Shown: in pieces, positions 1 to 11,861 of the stretch | How positions within the stretch are numbered: the stretch's first letter is position 1 | Layout of the letters: every line of letters starts with the position of its first letter | Source of the DNA: Tigriopus japonicus | Taxonomy: Eukaryota; Arthropoda; Copepoda; Harpacticoida; Harpacticidae | Length of the DNA stretch: 64,000 nucleotides | Direction of reading: 5' to 3' | NCBI GenBank assembly: GCA_010645155.1 | Contig: CM021319.1 | Coordinates: forward strand, 7,148,111-7,212,110 | Made by a program: the position numbers and the translations under genes | Notes under the pieces: model-generated | Database searches by the model: none | What the model saw: the letters and a program-made list of their open reading frames with translations, nothing else | What the model was told of the DNA's origin: nothing

Positions 1-210
1 TTGGTATAGAATTTCATGAAAGACTAGTCTAACCTGGATATAAGAACATTCAACAGGAAAATATATCTTGGTATCACGTAAGATACATAGTGAAAGACTA
101 GTCAGTTTTACTTTATTTGTTCATAATGCAATAGTATATTAGAAAGATTTGTTTTAGAGACCAAATTAAAGATATGAGAACTGTATGTTAAAGTTGATCG
201 TGATTCATAT
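1..210. other. AT-rich sequence, no gene seen
   Basis: No open frame or motif of note. A short phrase, gaaagactagtc, occurs twice, near 18 and 92, in direct orientation. Confidence 0.5.
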
Positions 211-497
211 TAGCTGAGTTTATATACCTTGTGACAATTTGAGTTGTGGCAGAATTTTTTTGCTACCACACGCCGTTGACTTCAATTGCAAACTCAAAAG
301 TACATAAGTTAGGACAAGAAATCCTGTGGCAAAAGTTATGAAAATGTTTTGCGACATGGTTTATAAAAAGAGCTTTCTTCAAACGATTTCTTGTGGCAAC
401 TTACGTACTTCCGTGTTTGCAAATGAAACCAACGGCGTGTGGTAACGTAAAATTTCTGTAACAACTCAAGTTGTCACAGGGTATATAAACTCAGCTA
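211..497. mobile_element. Foldback MITE with long inverted repeats, TA-flanked
   Basis: The left arm begins TAGCTGAGTTTATATACC and the right end is GGTATATAAACTCAGCTA. The complementarity continues inward for about 100 bases on each side, through the shared block ACCACACGCCGTTG and then a diverged core. The element is about 287 bp, has no coding capacity, and is bounded by TA, the target site typical of Tc1/mariner-type elements. Assignment to that superfamily rests only on the TA boundary. No second copy was seen in this window. Confidence 0.85.
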
Positions 498-1668
498 TTG
501 TCTCATTTCTATCGATCTATTGTCAGTTTATTTCTAGTTTAGCTTATTTTTTTGTAAGTTTCAATGACAGTCAAATTTGTCTTAATTTCATGTATTCATG
601 TGTTTTCTATTCTTATTTTTTGTTTATGAGTTAGTTCAATGATCAGTATAAGTTCGAATGATGCAAATAAACCTTATTCATTGCAAAGGTGTGTTCTAGG
701 CTGAGTAAGAGTTAAGATAGTAGAATGTTCTAAGGGTGTTTTATCTGTTCATTGAAACCATGAAGAGGCATTACAAGTTTAGTGTTTTGCTTGAGTAATG
801 CATTTTGTTATTCAAATATTCTAGAAGTGTATCCCAAACCGTTGCAAGTTGATGGATAATCATCAATTCTTTAAAAACTGAGACTTTCTTCTTTCAAAAG
901 CACGTTCTCTCCTTTTGTGCTTCTCCACTTGATCTTGGTCACCCCTGATTTGCCGTGCGCCGTCCAGGAAATTCTAGATGTCCGTGATTCATGGTACAAA
1001 ATATTTCAAAACGTTTGAATCAAAAATGTGGTGTTGTGTGCTAGAAATTTGAAAAGCTCGCCTTCAGCAAATTTGGATAAGAGAAACTGCAAGTCAAAAT
1101 TAGAGGAAGAAGGTTCACTTTTATGACACCAATTAAGTCAAAATTTGAATGAGCACTGCTTTTGAAGATCAAAATCAATAGTCACTGTTTGTAAAACTAG
1201 TCTTACCTCAAAAGGTCTTTATGCTCTACATGTCAGATCATTCGTAAATTGAACTGACAACTCTGTTCAATGGAATACTTACCCACCATTGAACAATCAG
1301 AACTCGCAAAACCGCCAGGACCGCAAACCGCAAAGGACCGCCAATGTCTTATTAGGTTCTCAGAGGACAGTTTTTTGAACGACGTCTTGCCTTGGAGGTA
1401 ACTATTAGATATGAGGTGCTTCAGTTGGCACTTAAGACGTTCAAAACACTAACCTCCGGACACTACAAAATTCCCTTCACTTGTCTCTCATTTTGCCGTG
1501 TACTAGGGTAGGCCCAAATTCAATTATTAAGCAATTTAAGGAGGATGATCTATATTTTGAATATCATTAGCACATTGTATTATTCAACTTCTGTCCAATT
1601 TTTACGAAATATCTTCGTCACTTTCATGTTCAGGTCGATGATGCATATATTAGCAACACTTTTATAGG
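498..1668. other. Gene-free stretch
   Basis: No convincing exon or RNA gene seen. Downstream of the minus-strand gene at 1669, so part may be its 3' untranslated region. Confidence 0.4.
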
Positions 1669-2603
1669 TTATCCGTGATAATAATCATTGTCGTGCGAAA
1701 TTTCCCAAATGTAGTCCGAGGAGTTTGATTCCTGTGTTCTTTCCATTGGTAAAACATCGATTTTTGGTTGAAGATCTTTCTTTGTATTGGATGATTTTAT
1801 CGATGCACAACAAAAGCAGGCTCCTAAGAGAGCTAAAACACCAAGGAAAGATCCGCCAAATATAATGGGAATTTGGTAGCTTTTTTCTATTGTCATTGAG
1901 AGAAAAGCCTCAATGTCAGCGTTCTCAGACCATTTTAATGTGGCAACAATTTTTGAATTATTGTTCTTCTTTGCATTGATCAACTTGATTTTCTTTAGAG
2001 GAATATTTCCAATTGAGAAGATGTCATTAAACGGTGGCCAAGTGATGTTCACAGTGTTGTTGCTCGCAAAAACGTAAAAGGTGGTTTGTTCTTCCTGCAA
2101 CGACAGACTTGACTCATTGCCAAAGCTCATGAAAGTATGATTGGGAAATGTAGATATTTCTATTTCCAGTTTTTCTTTCCGTTTTGACAATATATCAAGG
2201 AAGGTCATTTTCAGATTAATCTTGCGTCCAAAGAGTTTGACCACCACCGAATGTTTCTCATCGAGAGTAACTTCTGACAAATCGGAGACACAAGAGAGGG
2301 TAATGTTTTTGCTTTGCGTGTAGTATTGTTCTCCTACCCCGCAACCAGTGAGTGCAGTTTCAATTAACCAAAAATATTCAGGAACGAGCTCACTGGAATT
2401 GTTGTAGCTTTTCATTAAACAACGCTCTTGGGAGACCGAGCAAGGGTTTGTTTTGCTCATCACGAGGGTTTTGCAAATGTTTTCATTGTCTTCATTGTCT
2501 TGGGGCAAAGAACTGACGGGCTTGTTGGTTGTATGAAATTGGAAATCGAAAGTGTCCATGAATTTACTTTTGGACATGTTTTTCCCCACACAAACAAGTT
2601 GAG
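1669..2603 (-). CDS. Last exon of a type I membrane protein, unknown family
   Basis: An open frame of about 306 codons from its first ATG at 2589. It also stays open upstream to a good splice acceptor (tctacag, exon from 2603), so this is more likely a 3' exon than a complete gene, and a signal peptide may lie in an unseen 5' exon. The ectodomain has at least five Asn-X-Ser/Thr sites and several Cys. Around residues 240-262 there is one hydrophobic span (IPIIFGGSFLGVLALLGACF), followed by CC and a roughly 40-residue cytoplasmic tail with Tyr in acidic context (SSDYIWE, NDYYHG). I do not recognise the ectodomain. A decayed partial copy lies at 11862-12157. Cell-surface receptor or adhesion role is inference. 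Confidence 0.65.
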
Positions 2604-2835
2604 CTGTAGAAAAGATCAGTTAGCGAGCCTGGAGGTGACAAGAAATGAAATGACGACAATCTCGTTCCGATATGGCTAAAATCAAATGAAAAAAGTGCAA
2701 CCCAAAGTGAGTCCCTACGCCCCAGTAAAGTACATGCATAAATGTTTTCCCAATTGTACAGTTTATCCAATCTGAAATAACCAGTTGTCTCGAAAACGAT
2801 TGGTTTAAAAATGGCAAGAAGCACTGAATTTCTGA

Positions 2836-2958
2836 AGTGGGAGGCTAACGGTGAGAATAATGATTTCAAGAAGGATTTATTCAATTGCGTTCTGCTGTCA
2901 ACGAGACCTGGCTTGTATTCAGTAGACGACATATTTCAATTTTCAGCTCAATCGAATT
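2836..2958. repeat. Single-arm fragment of the foldback MITE family
   Basis: The segment from gggaggctaacggtgagaa to ttcagctcaatcgaa matches one arm of the complete element at 17418-17864 (reverse complement of its right arm). It shares gagacctggcttgtatt and the GGGAGGCTA end. The other arm is absent. A still shorter piece (gggaggctaaaaataggaatcatgatttcc) lies near 3920-3950. Confidence 0.7.
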
Positions 2959-4195
2959 ATTAGTTCGTCAAATAAAGCAATTATCTGCGAATTACAATTA
3001 TTTCGTCGAAAAAGGTAATTAATTATGAAAGACGGTCAAAATGATCCAAAACCTTTGATTTTACTCTCGAATATTTTATGGTCGGCCATCATAATCTGTT
3101 TCACATTAGGCTTCAGCTAAAATGTATGTATCAATAATAAGTAAATGACTGATAATGATATGTTTGCTTTTTGTAAACACAATTTTTTAGGGCTGCAACG
3201 TATTGGAAGGGCTGGGATTTTGATTTCAATCTTGTGGGGTCTTTTTGATGTTGCCTTTCTCTTTGGCCAATACTTTTTTTGAATGCCATTGAGATTGAAC
3301 AATAACCCCCAAAATTGAGTTGTGGAAATAAACAAATCTTGTTTATCTCTTGAAATCATATCTTGGCCGTCTTTATTAGTTAAAATTACAATTACATCGT
3401 CCGAAAACGTTGCTGAGTTTATTTGCAATTTCTAGTCAATTACATTTTTTCAATCCCTTTCACGCTTTTGCCTTGCTAAAACAATGAAAGGAACAAGTGA
3501 AAGTGAGTGGGTCTAAGGAACTGGTGCTCAGTCTTTGAGAACATGACTTGAAATATGCCAGGCAAAAGTTTCATCTCTAAAATAAAGCCTGCATTTTTGG
3601 CCTTGTCTGGCACAGAGGCCCTTCTAAGTTTGCTTAAGTGACGTTTTGGATAGTGATTGGTGTCATGGGAGGAATTGAATGAAGCCTGATGGCTCATCAC
3701 TGCTCAATTTTTTTTAGGGATGCTTGGCCGTTCCATGAATTGAATTGAAACATCAATGATTTTTTTAACCAAACCCTACTTATATTTGGACTTGAGGAGG
3801 GATACCCCTCACCAACGGATTTCTTTCGAGAGAAAGCAAGTATCCAGTTTTGACTAGTTCGTTTTTACAGAAAAGGACACGATTAAATTCTGCCAAGAGC
3901 CATTAAATTTCGCTCGACTGGGAGGCTAAAAATAGGAATCATGATTTCCAGTAGTGATGGAAACAATCCAATCTCCAATCATATTCACAATAGGTTGCCC
4001 AACTAGGTCTGCCAATTGGGTTCAGAGTCTATCATTTGCCTGTTGAATGCTATCAGGGAAAAGGCTTTCTGCTAAAGGTGAACGCAAGTGGCACCCCTTG
4101 CTTTATTCGTTTTTGGATCAGGGGCGCTATGTAGACAGAACTTGCTTCTTGATTTTGCAAGATGGTCTGCTATGTAAGGGATGATGGCAGACCTA
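2959..4195. other. Gene-free stretch
   Basis: Two short minus-strand open frames (3117-3428 and 3476-3700) lack splice context or recognisable motifs. Apart from the short MITE scrap near 3920 I see nothing reliable. Confidence 0.4.
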
Positions 4196-5343
4196 AAGCT
4201 AGCAACCTTGCGTGAGAAGGTTTTTTTCCATCAGTAATATCCAGTAAGAACCATTCAATTACGTTCTTCTGCAAATGAGACCTTGCCTATGCTGGTAAGA
4301 ATACGTATTTTAATTTTCAGCTCAATCGAACGTCGGAGTTAAAAGTTATGCTCTCTCAAAGTTCTGTGCAAATCCTACCAAGAATGAATGAACTGGCCCT
4401 TTTGTGGAAATCGTTTTACCACAAAAGGGCAAGTTTAATCATTCTATGCTCACTTCGGTATATAAGTTTGAGAAGACAAAACTTTTCACTTCGGCATTCA
4501 ATCGAGCTGAAATTTGAAATACGTAGAAATACTAGAAGGCAGAGATTGGCATTCAAATCTATGATTGCCCGACCCGGCACGGACTGTCTGACGTCATTCA
4601 TCATGCGGGAAGCCGAAGTTCGTGATTAAAGGAACCTTTTCTTCTAAGAAACACATCTAAACTATTTCGCTCATCTGATAGGGCAGTTTGGTTATTGAAA
4701 ATCCTCAAGTCTGCTGGAAATGTGTCTAAGGTATTAAACCGATATGCAAAAAGTGAATTTCAACTAGTGTGGAGTTTAAACAGGGGACGATTGATTCACA
4801 TGATCGGGTGATTGACAACAAAATCTCAGTGATGTGAAATCTCGGCTTGCGCAAGTTTTTTCACGGGAGGTGGCAGGGTAGGGTTACCTCTTAGAGAATG
4901 GGTGCTTTGCTCTGGTATATGAGCAAACACGAATTTGAGGTTGATTTGCAACCCTGCTCAGAAGTCACGAAAGTCAGGGATGCCTTGCCTTTTGTCGCTT
5001 CTTAAAGAAAAAAACCTGTTTATGAAGGCTGGTAGACAGTGGGGAATATGATTTTACTTAAGAAAATTGGCAACCCCAGCACCAGGTCAGATCACTACAA
5101 AATCAACAAAGAAGAAGTACTCTGGTTTGTTGTTGAACTTCGTTAGAATTAGCTGATTGTTCAACTGAATGCTCTTGACCAATCACCAGCGTGAATCATC
5201 GGCACCGTGTGTTAGCCTACGAATGCCAATATCTATCTTAGTGTATCTAGAAATACGTAGTCTATTGAATACAAGCCAGGTCTCGTTTGCAGAAGACTGC
5301 AATTGAATGAATCCTACAGGAAATCATAATTCTCATATTAAGC
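4196..5343. mobile_element. Foldback MITE (second copy), split by a nested insertion
   Basis: This is the same family as 17418-17864. It contains the central hairpin cccttttgtgg...ccacaaaaggg (4398-4430), the left arm with ttcttctgcaaatgagacc, and the right end with tacaagccaggtctcg and ggaaatcataattctca. The two halves of the right arm are separated by a 723-bp insert at 4527-5249. Removing the insert together with one target duplication leaves an element of about 0.4 kb, close to the intact copy. Confidence 0.8.
4527..5249. mobile_element. Nested non-autonomous element with an 11-bp flanking duplication
   Basis: The 11-base word gaaatacgtag occurs on both sides (4516-4526 and 5250-5260). 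The intact MITE copy has only one gaaatacgt at this point, so the duplication belongs to the insertion. The ends are weakly inverted: left gagattggcattc, right gaatgccaatatc, about 28 bp imperfect. There is no coding capacity. The superfamily is unresolved, because the direct repeat is 8 to 11 bp depending on where the element is taken to start. Confidence 0.7.
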
Positions 5344-7236
5344 CAGAAATTCTCATAAAACTCCAGAATTTTTTGCTTTTGCTTTTCAACAATCGGGGCT
5401 GAATTTTGGAGTAGCAGGGATAGATGGCTGTATTTTGCTGCAATGGCTGGTTGAGAATAGCCGGCCTGGACACCGGCTGATTGTAAGCAATCAACTTTCA
5501 GGCAACTTTATGATTAAAAAAATTCTTTTTGGCAATGGGTGTAGTGATCACTATTTTTGACCTTAGTCAAGATTGATGTTTGTGCTTTGTGCTTTTTTGG
5601 GGTGGCTTGAGATTTGCCATTACACGTCACAGTAATTCCATGACTGTCCATGGAAGCACCGCATTAACCACATTCTTAGTAACCATATTTTTAACACCAT
5701 TGAGTTTCCTGACGCCAAAATCCTTCATCCTGACCGCAAGAGTCCACTCACTAGCCATTGCTAGACATCTTATTTTCAGTCACTTTATGCCTCAAGAAAA
5801 ATTGATCCTGACAGTCAATCTAATTTCCAAACTTAAAAAAGTTTGAAAAGTTTGTTAACTGAAGTTGGCGCGTGAGGTTGCCAAGAATACCTCGTTAGTC
5901 ATTACTACGATTATTATTACCACGTTTTCAAAAGAGGAATATCATTGAAATGTGGTGTTGTTTGAAATGCATGGATTCTTGAGACGACTTTTACGATATT
6001 TAGGGACACACTACAAATGGTCCATTTAAGGTTAAGTAACTCAGAAGCTAATGAATGCTTAATCTTAAAATTTTAATACAATTGGTCACTTTAGAGTGCA
6101 AAAAGAATGGATCGTACAGTCCTTTAAAAATACTTTTTTCATAGGAATAAAGCTTAGCCTTATTAGTTCTTGCTTTCACGTTAATGTTATAGACTTTGAA
6201 ATTGCCTCCATCTATCGTTAAATTGGCCAATTTGTTACAAAGTAGGGATTTTGGAAAGACAATTTTATCACAATTTTCTACGCACGCTAAATACATAAAC
6301 TTTGGTTGATTATGGTGCATGGATGAATGAAATCGCATTTGAAACTGTTTTGATTGTCTAGAAAGCAAATGCACTTCCACATCATCAAAAACTTTGAGCA
6401 TTTCCTTAATTCATAGCTCTATTACAAAAACGAGTCTTGGTACAACTTAAATTTGATTTGAAAGGTCAAGTTGACTAGGAGATCTGAAATGAATACTTTA
6501 ATTAATGATTTTACCCTTCTACACGTGCTGGCGACAAAAAACATCTTTTACCTTTTCATTTTGACACCCTCAAAAATACGTTTTTTGTGGACGTTACGTG
6601 AAACTTTCAACTAGCTGGGATAGAACTAGGTTGGGTATAGTTGGAACCGCCTAATCACCCCTAAGTCAAAGATGATACTTAATTAGTTGATAAATGCCCG
6701 CATCCGGATATTGGAGGACTCGGGCTTACAACAGCTGACTCTCTGCCAAGCCAAACAAAGCCTCATGAACCCTTGGAAAAAATGGGTGTCGCGGTAGATA
6801 AGTGGGCCAAAAATGAGCATCGTGGCTCCAAAGATTACTATTATAGAAGACAGTTACTTGAAAAAAGCTGTGCCTCGTTGACTTGTGGGTCCAAAAACTG
6901 CCAAGTTGGGTTTGGTTATTTCGATCCAAACTGAAATATCCATATGAGAACACTGTGCTACCTTTGAAACGCAACTTATGTTCGGAGATGACATTCTATA
7001 TTTGAGTGTTCTCGAGCCATTCAAATTAGTGTATTAAGATCCGGCGTAGCTGGGATCGTACCAACGGTAAAAAAGGCACGATAGAATATCTCAGCCACAA
7101 AAAATAACCGTGTTTCGATACGATCTCCACTCTTGCTATCAAGTTTTAGTGCAGTTGCAAAATCTTGAATGGCAAAAACGAGGGAAACATTTAGTCCCGT
7201 TTGTACCGATCGATTACGTATTGTACAACTGGGTTT
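5344..7236. other. Mostly gene-free stretch
   Basis: A 117-codon minus-strand frame at 6048-6401 has several Cys but no signal peptide, splice support or recognised domain, so I do not call it. The sequence at 6880-6950 (gtgggtccaaaaactgcc...) faintly resembles the terminal part of the foldback element at 39993-41117. Confidence 0.35.
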
Positions 7237-7515
7237 TCATTTCTTGTCCTCTCCAGATTGTTTACCCGAATTTGGAAACCATTTGTTGCCTTGGTTATCT
7301 TTAGGGATGACTATTTCCTTGCAAGATTCATTGGAACAATACAATTTGATTTCTTTGTCACCATACTTTGAAAGAGCACTTTTGATATGACTGATCAATG
7401 ATTTGGTCGGCAAGTTTTCTTGGTTCAGTTTAGAATCGTCATTTTGTGCCCACACTTCAGTCACAATGATATCCAGGGACCACATTAGGCCCGAGAACCA
7501 AACAAGGCCTTTCAT
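7237..7515 (-). CDS. Possible small secreted protein or first exon
   Basis: A 92-codon frame that starts with a plausible signal sequence (MKGLVWFSGLMWSLDIIV, then a small-residue cleavage site near WAQ). A short hydrophilic chain with two Cys (YCSNESC) follows. It lies on the same strand, just downstream of the two-exon secreted gene at 7728-8747. It could be a separate small secreted peptide or the first exon of a longer gene. No family recognised; it may be fortuitous. Confidence 0.35.
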   Translation of the reverse strand: MKGLVWFSGLMWSLDIIVTEVWAQNDDSKLNQENLPTKSLISHIKSALSKYGDKEIKLYCSNESCKEIVIPKDNQGNKWFPNSGKQSGEDKK

Positions 7516-7727
7516 CGTTCTTAAGTATGACGACTAAATAGCAAGACCGTTTGAAGCTACTCACTCCTAATTATGCAAACAAAGTTATACATGTGATAAC
7601 AGAAATGAGGGGATTTCCTGTTCTATTATTTCTTTGCACTTCTTTTTTCAGATATGCCATGAATTGTCGTTTACGGCGACAGATGCACAAAGAAGGACTG
7701 GAGAGTCAGGTAAGAAAGCCACATTTT

Positions 7728-8747
7728 TCATACCAAAACAGTCTCATTGGGCGGAAGTCGAACCCGATTCAAGGCCTTGATGTCTTCGCGAACCTTTTGC
7801 AACTCATTCACCTCTTTCAACACATCTTCATTCGTCTTCCGATTCGAGTTTTCGAGGATCTCTTCCAGGTTCTCGTCCAGTTCGTCCTCAAGATCCCCAT
7901 AGTTATCCACCAAGGTAGTCATCACGTTCTCATCTTGTTCCTCGGTCTTAGAATTGACCATCTTTGTACTGGCCATGATCTCGCATTGTTCCCAACCCAA
8001 AGTGTTGGTTCGACAAACCCAGTTCCAATCCACCAATGAGTTCAAATAGCATCCTGAAATCAGCAATTGAGAACAACCGTGTCTTGTCAAATGGAAATCC
8101 CCTCAAAGGAACCAGATTTTCACGCCTATTGCTCTTCCTTTGCACTCACTCACTCACTCACTCACTCTGTTGGCTTTGAGGGGTGATTGTAGCTCAACCC
8201 AAGAAACACGTGCCTTGTCACGTGACCTCACGAGAGATTGGCCCTAATTAACCAAAGAGAGAACGAGAAAAGCCTCGAAAAAGGGAGAAAAAGAGGACCA
8301 AGTGCATTGAGTGAGTGAGTTAGTAAGAAGTAAGTAGGGGGATGTACAAGTGGGTTGGAAGTCAATTGGGTGAGAAGGAAAGATATATACCCCTCCGTCT
8401 CATTTCTGTACAAGGAAATGGCGCGTTTCTTTTGAGATTCGTGTCAAAACAGATTCCCCCGTAAATGGGATGATGGCTGTTCCACGGGACAACAAAAGAT
8501 GTTTACATATGGAGTGATAGAACCTTGCTATTTACACACCTGGATTGAACACCCAAGGAAAGCAAGAGTACTGAGCTCTTTGGTTGTCTTTCATCACCAT
8601 AATATCGCCTTCAGGCATGGAAGACAAATCATTTTGTCGGCCTTCTTTGGAACCCGAGGTTCCAAATGAGGATTGAAGGAAGAATCCATTGGCAGCTAGG
8701 GTTTGGCTGAAAAGCACAGCCAACAGGATGGTCAGCATCTGGGTCAT
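7728..8747 (-). CDS. Two-exon small secreted protein with Cys/Trp motif and coiled-coil tail
   Basis: Exon 1 is 8747-8540 and exon 2 is 8053-7728. The donor (CCAG/GTGTGT) and acceptor (TTTCAG/GA) join in phase 1 to give 534 bases, or 177 residues. The N-terminus MTQMLTILLAVLFSQTLAA is a clear signal peptide. After a Ser/Gly-rich stretch, a Cys/Trp-rich segment crosses the junction (CFPWVFNPG, then GCYL, DWNWVCR, GWEQCE). The C-terminal half is strongly acidic and heptad-like (GDLEDELDENLEEILENSN...), suggesting a coiled coil. The two-exon structure and exact frame support a real gene. The Cys/Trp module could be a small extracellular or proteoglycan-like domain. I do not recognise a named family. 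Confidence 0.75.
8143..8167. repeat. (CACT)n microsatellite
   Basis: Six CACT units in a row inside the intron of the two-exon secreted gene. A related gtgagtgagtgag run on the opposite sense lies about 140 bp away, at 8310-8324. Confidence 0.9.
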
Positions 8748-9944
8748 CTGAAATCATATAATGGTCAGCAAGATATAGATACCTTAGATACATGTCATTC
8801 ATAACTTGTCAACACTCCAAGATGGATGAGCGCATTTAAATCCAGAAGCTAGTTTTTACTCGCGCCAATCGATCGAGAATGCCTTTGTGAGTGTGGGGCT
8901 TCGTCTTTTGGGATTGGCTTTTTTCTGATATTCGATCTTCTGTCACCTTTGGACTTGATCCTCTACCATCTTTTCCAGTCGTTTTCCCTGCTATTCTTTG
9001 TCTCTGTCTTTCTTCCTCTTTCTCATCGGAACAAGAAGATCCCGATCAGAATGGACGATGGTCGTCGTCGAATCTCGTCTGATCAGGGAGAAACAGCCTG
9101 GATGGTCAATCAATTTGTCAGTGTCAAGTTTCTTCCCTGGTTGGCTTCATCTTTCAAAATGGCACAAACAGAGTAGTCCATCTTATCAACACAAACATGC
9201 CTGTAGTATAATGTGACCGAACTGATTCGTAATGTGTACAAAGCGATGAAACAACACCTTTTTTCCTGCACAATCATCGCCAAACGAGCCAATCGCATCA
9301 TATTCAAAAACAATTCAGGGCCAAGATTCTGTCAAAACAGGCAGATATATCTCTCCAATCGCTAAAAGTGCGATTGTTCTTGGGGTAGGGTTCTTGAACA
9401 AAAGGTCCTTTGAGGCTCAAAAGGAAAAAAAGGCACTAATTACAGATTTGGATTCGAGGGCCATGAAAAGTTCCGCTATTAACCTTAATGAATCCCAGAA
9501 CTCGGGGAACGCCGTAAATGGAGGGTTTGAGGGGGGGAAGGAGGAAAAGGTGGAACCGATTTGGGCTTCTGGCCTATGGACAATGAGCGAGTGAACGAAT
9601 GGAGGTCTGGAAACAAGGAACTTGGGATGTCTTGGCACTGAACCAAAAATCACCAACAATTCGTCTTTTCTTACTCCCCGTACGTGCTATCGATCGGCAA
9701 ATGCACGGATTCGTTTGTCTTCGGGTTTGCATCGTTTTTTGGGGGCGAGAAAGAAGGGGAAAGAAATTTGGACTCCACGTTGGTCGCTCGTGCGGAATGA
9801 TTGAAGGGTGTCGTTCCTTGCCAACGGGCCACAACAAAGATATATATATTAATATACACCAGGATATGTGGGACTCTCACTCACCTCTGTTGTAGCAATG
9901 TAATCTCCGCACGATTCAAAATGCCTGGTTTCGTTTCTTTCTAG
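8748..9944. other. Intergenic region, no gene seen
   Basis: It sits upstream of the minus-strand secreted gene and upstream of the plus-strand exon at 9945, so it may hold the former's promoter and the latter's intron. Short open frames on both strands here have no coding signature. Confidence 0.4.
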
Positions 9945-10286
9945 CTGAATGATATGAGGGACAGGTTCTACAACGCCTTGAAGGAGAGGGACGCCGTCAT
10001 CAAGGAGCGAGATTATCTCCGTAACCAGCTCAACCAACTGGAGAAACTCCAAGCCACAGGCGGTCTGGTCGGTCCAACCACTTCCAATAATGGTGGCAGC
10101 AACCATCATGACTCGTTGCAATTGTCATTAGCCCATTCCTCCCACCATCCAGGTCACCACCATGCCGGTCAGCTCGATCTCTCGCTCAATGGGAACGATG
10201 GCAATCATAACTACAAGAGGAGTCCCAATACCTACGGGTCATTGGCTGCTATTCACCACCAAGAGACAGCCAAACTTATGAGGTAG
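9945..10286 (+). CDS. Last exon of a coiled-coil protein with His-rich tail
   Basis: A strong polypyrimidine acceptor (gtttctttctag) opens a frame running to TAG at 10284-10286, 113 codons. The first 35 residues are a charged, heptad-like helix (LNDMRDRFYNALKERDAVIK, then ERDYLRNQLNQLEKLQ) of the kind that ends a coiled coil. A low-complexity tail rich in His, Gly, Asn and Ser follows (SSHHPGHHHAG). No upstream exons were found, so they may be spread over long introns to the left. The helix is conserved-looking and the codon pattern is protein-like, but I cannot name the family. Confidence 0.65.
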   Translation: MNDMRDRFYNALKERDAVIKERDYLRNQLNQLEKLQATGGLVGPTTSNNGGSNHHDSLQLSLAHSSHHPGHHHAGQLDLSLNGNDGNHNYKRSPNTYGSLAAIHHQETAKLMR

Positions 10287-10795
10287 ATGGTTGGCTCCTT
10301 CTCGAAAAAAAAGCCACCGGGTCTGGGGTCATCTATCGACTGAGCGAGCTTGACCCCAGGCTCTCTATCTCTTTCTAATTGGCTTTGCTTCGATTTCATC
10401 GGCGAGGGAGGCGGATATTCTTCCTACCTGAATAGTTATATACCGAAATATTATCAACTAAGCAATGCGTACGGCAGAGGTGCTTCATGGTACGACCGAA
10501 GAATACTTGCATTGGGCCACAAAAGTCGACACACAAATACAAGAGCAACTCGCACTACTGATGCCAAACGACACGATATGCTACAAGTTCAACTCATCTG
10601 CCTGTCTCATCCACATCTTAGTAATTTACATTGTCGTAAGCTACTTTACCCAAAATCGATTATTACAAAGAAACACCTCTGACCTGAACGGAAACACCCC
10701 TTTGACCGTTCTAAGAGGTTGCGTGAATCTTCAACAAACGTTTCCGTGTTCCCCCGCTCAAAATATTAACCCCCCATTTCCTTAAAAACAACCAA
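10287..10795. other. Probable 3' untranslated region
   Basis: Follows the stop codon at 10286; no other gene signal. I did not find an unambiguous AATAAA. Confidence 0.3.
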
Positions 10796-11230
10796 ATATC
10801 CACAAAACAAATACTACATAAATGATTAAGTCAGCCAATATCCCTCCTAATACTTTGTTCTATTGTCAAGCGAGCGTGAGTGTGACTGAAAAAAAAGGTT
10901 TTTCTTTTTTCCCTCTCATGTGTAACAATTGTATTTATGAGCCTAATGATTTGAAAAACCAAGCATGACACTCCCAATTGTGACATAGAAAAATGAATCT
11001 CGCTGGATCCTAGCACATACTTTTTTGTTGATTATCAAAGCTTTAATGCAAAAATAAACCCGTTCTAGATTACATTCTTTTGCGATGTAGGTCCCGTTTT
11101 CGAAGGACTCAATTTTGTCTGGTTTTGCTTTTGTACTCAAATATTGTTTTTTAAATCTCCGAAAAACGGAAGGAAATTGGTGTGGTTATCAAAAGCTACT
11201 TACAAGATTGTACAATCAAGACAAATGGTA
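10796..11230. repeat. Dispersed repeat, copy 1 of 2
   Basis: It matches 14176-14600 in direct orientation over about 0.43 kb with many substitutions and small indels. Shared anchors are aatgattaagtcagccaatatccctcc, gaaaaaccaagca, tagatcctagcac and ttttgttgattatcaaagcttta. It has no coding capacity, and is either an old transposon fragment or a segmental duplication. Confidence 0.8.
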
Positions 11231-11861
11231 AAATCTAATGAGAACCTTATGACAAAAAATTGGAGCATAACCATGCTAGCAAAACCATTTTTTGCCACCA
11301 ATGACCCACTATGATCTGAGAAGCTCAAACAGTCATTTTCTTGCTTATTACTTGAATACGTTTCTCATTTTGATTTTTACCACTGGCGTATGAAAATTTC
11401 CTAAAGGAAACTTATAAAATGAATTGTATTCGGTTAAAAATTTGAATTTTTCTCACTTCTTAGAATAGTTTGAAATTTTCTAATCTAAACCATAAATAAT
11501 TAGCACCGAAAATAAACTTGATGTGCTGGAACCATACACCCAAGGGTCAAACACTTCTCTACTTCAAATTGAAAAATCGTTGAAAATTAAGAAATAAATA
11601 ATCATGTATGTAATCTACTATATTAATCATTCCCGTTAAACACATCCTAAAGCTCAGAAAACGAGTAAAACCATCTATAGGGGAATCCCACTTTCGCAGT
11701 TTTCTAGACTTTTGAAAAACTGCACTTCATTTCCGTTTTTGATGTAATCATTTATTTAGGAAGATCAAGATTCTGTTATGAAAAAATGCGACACACAGTT
11801 TACATTCATCAGACCGTAGCCGCAAGTTTCCGTCCATATTTTGCAAAAAAATCCTCAGAGC

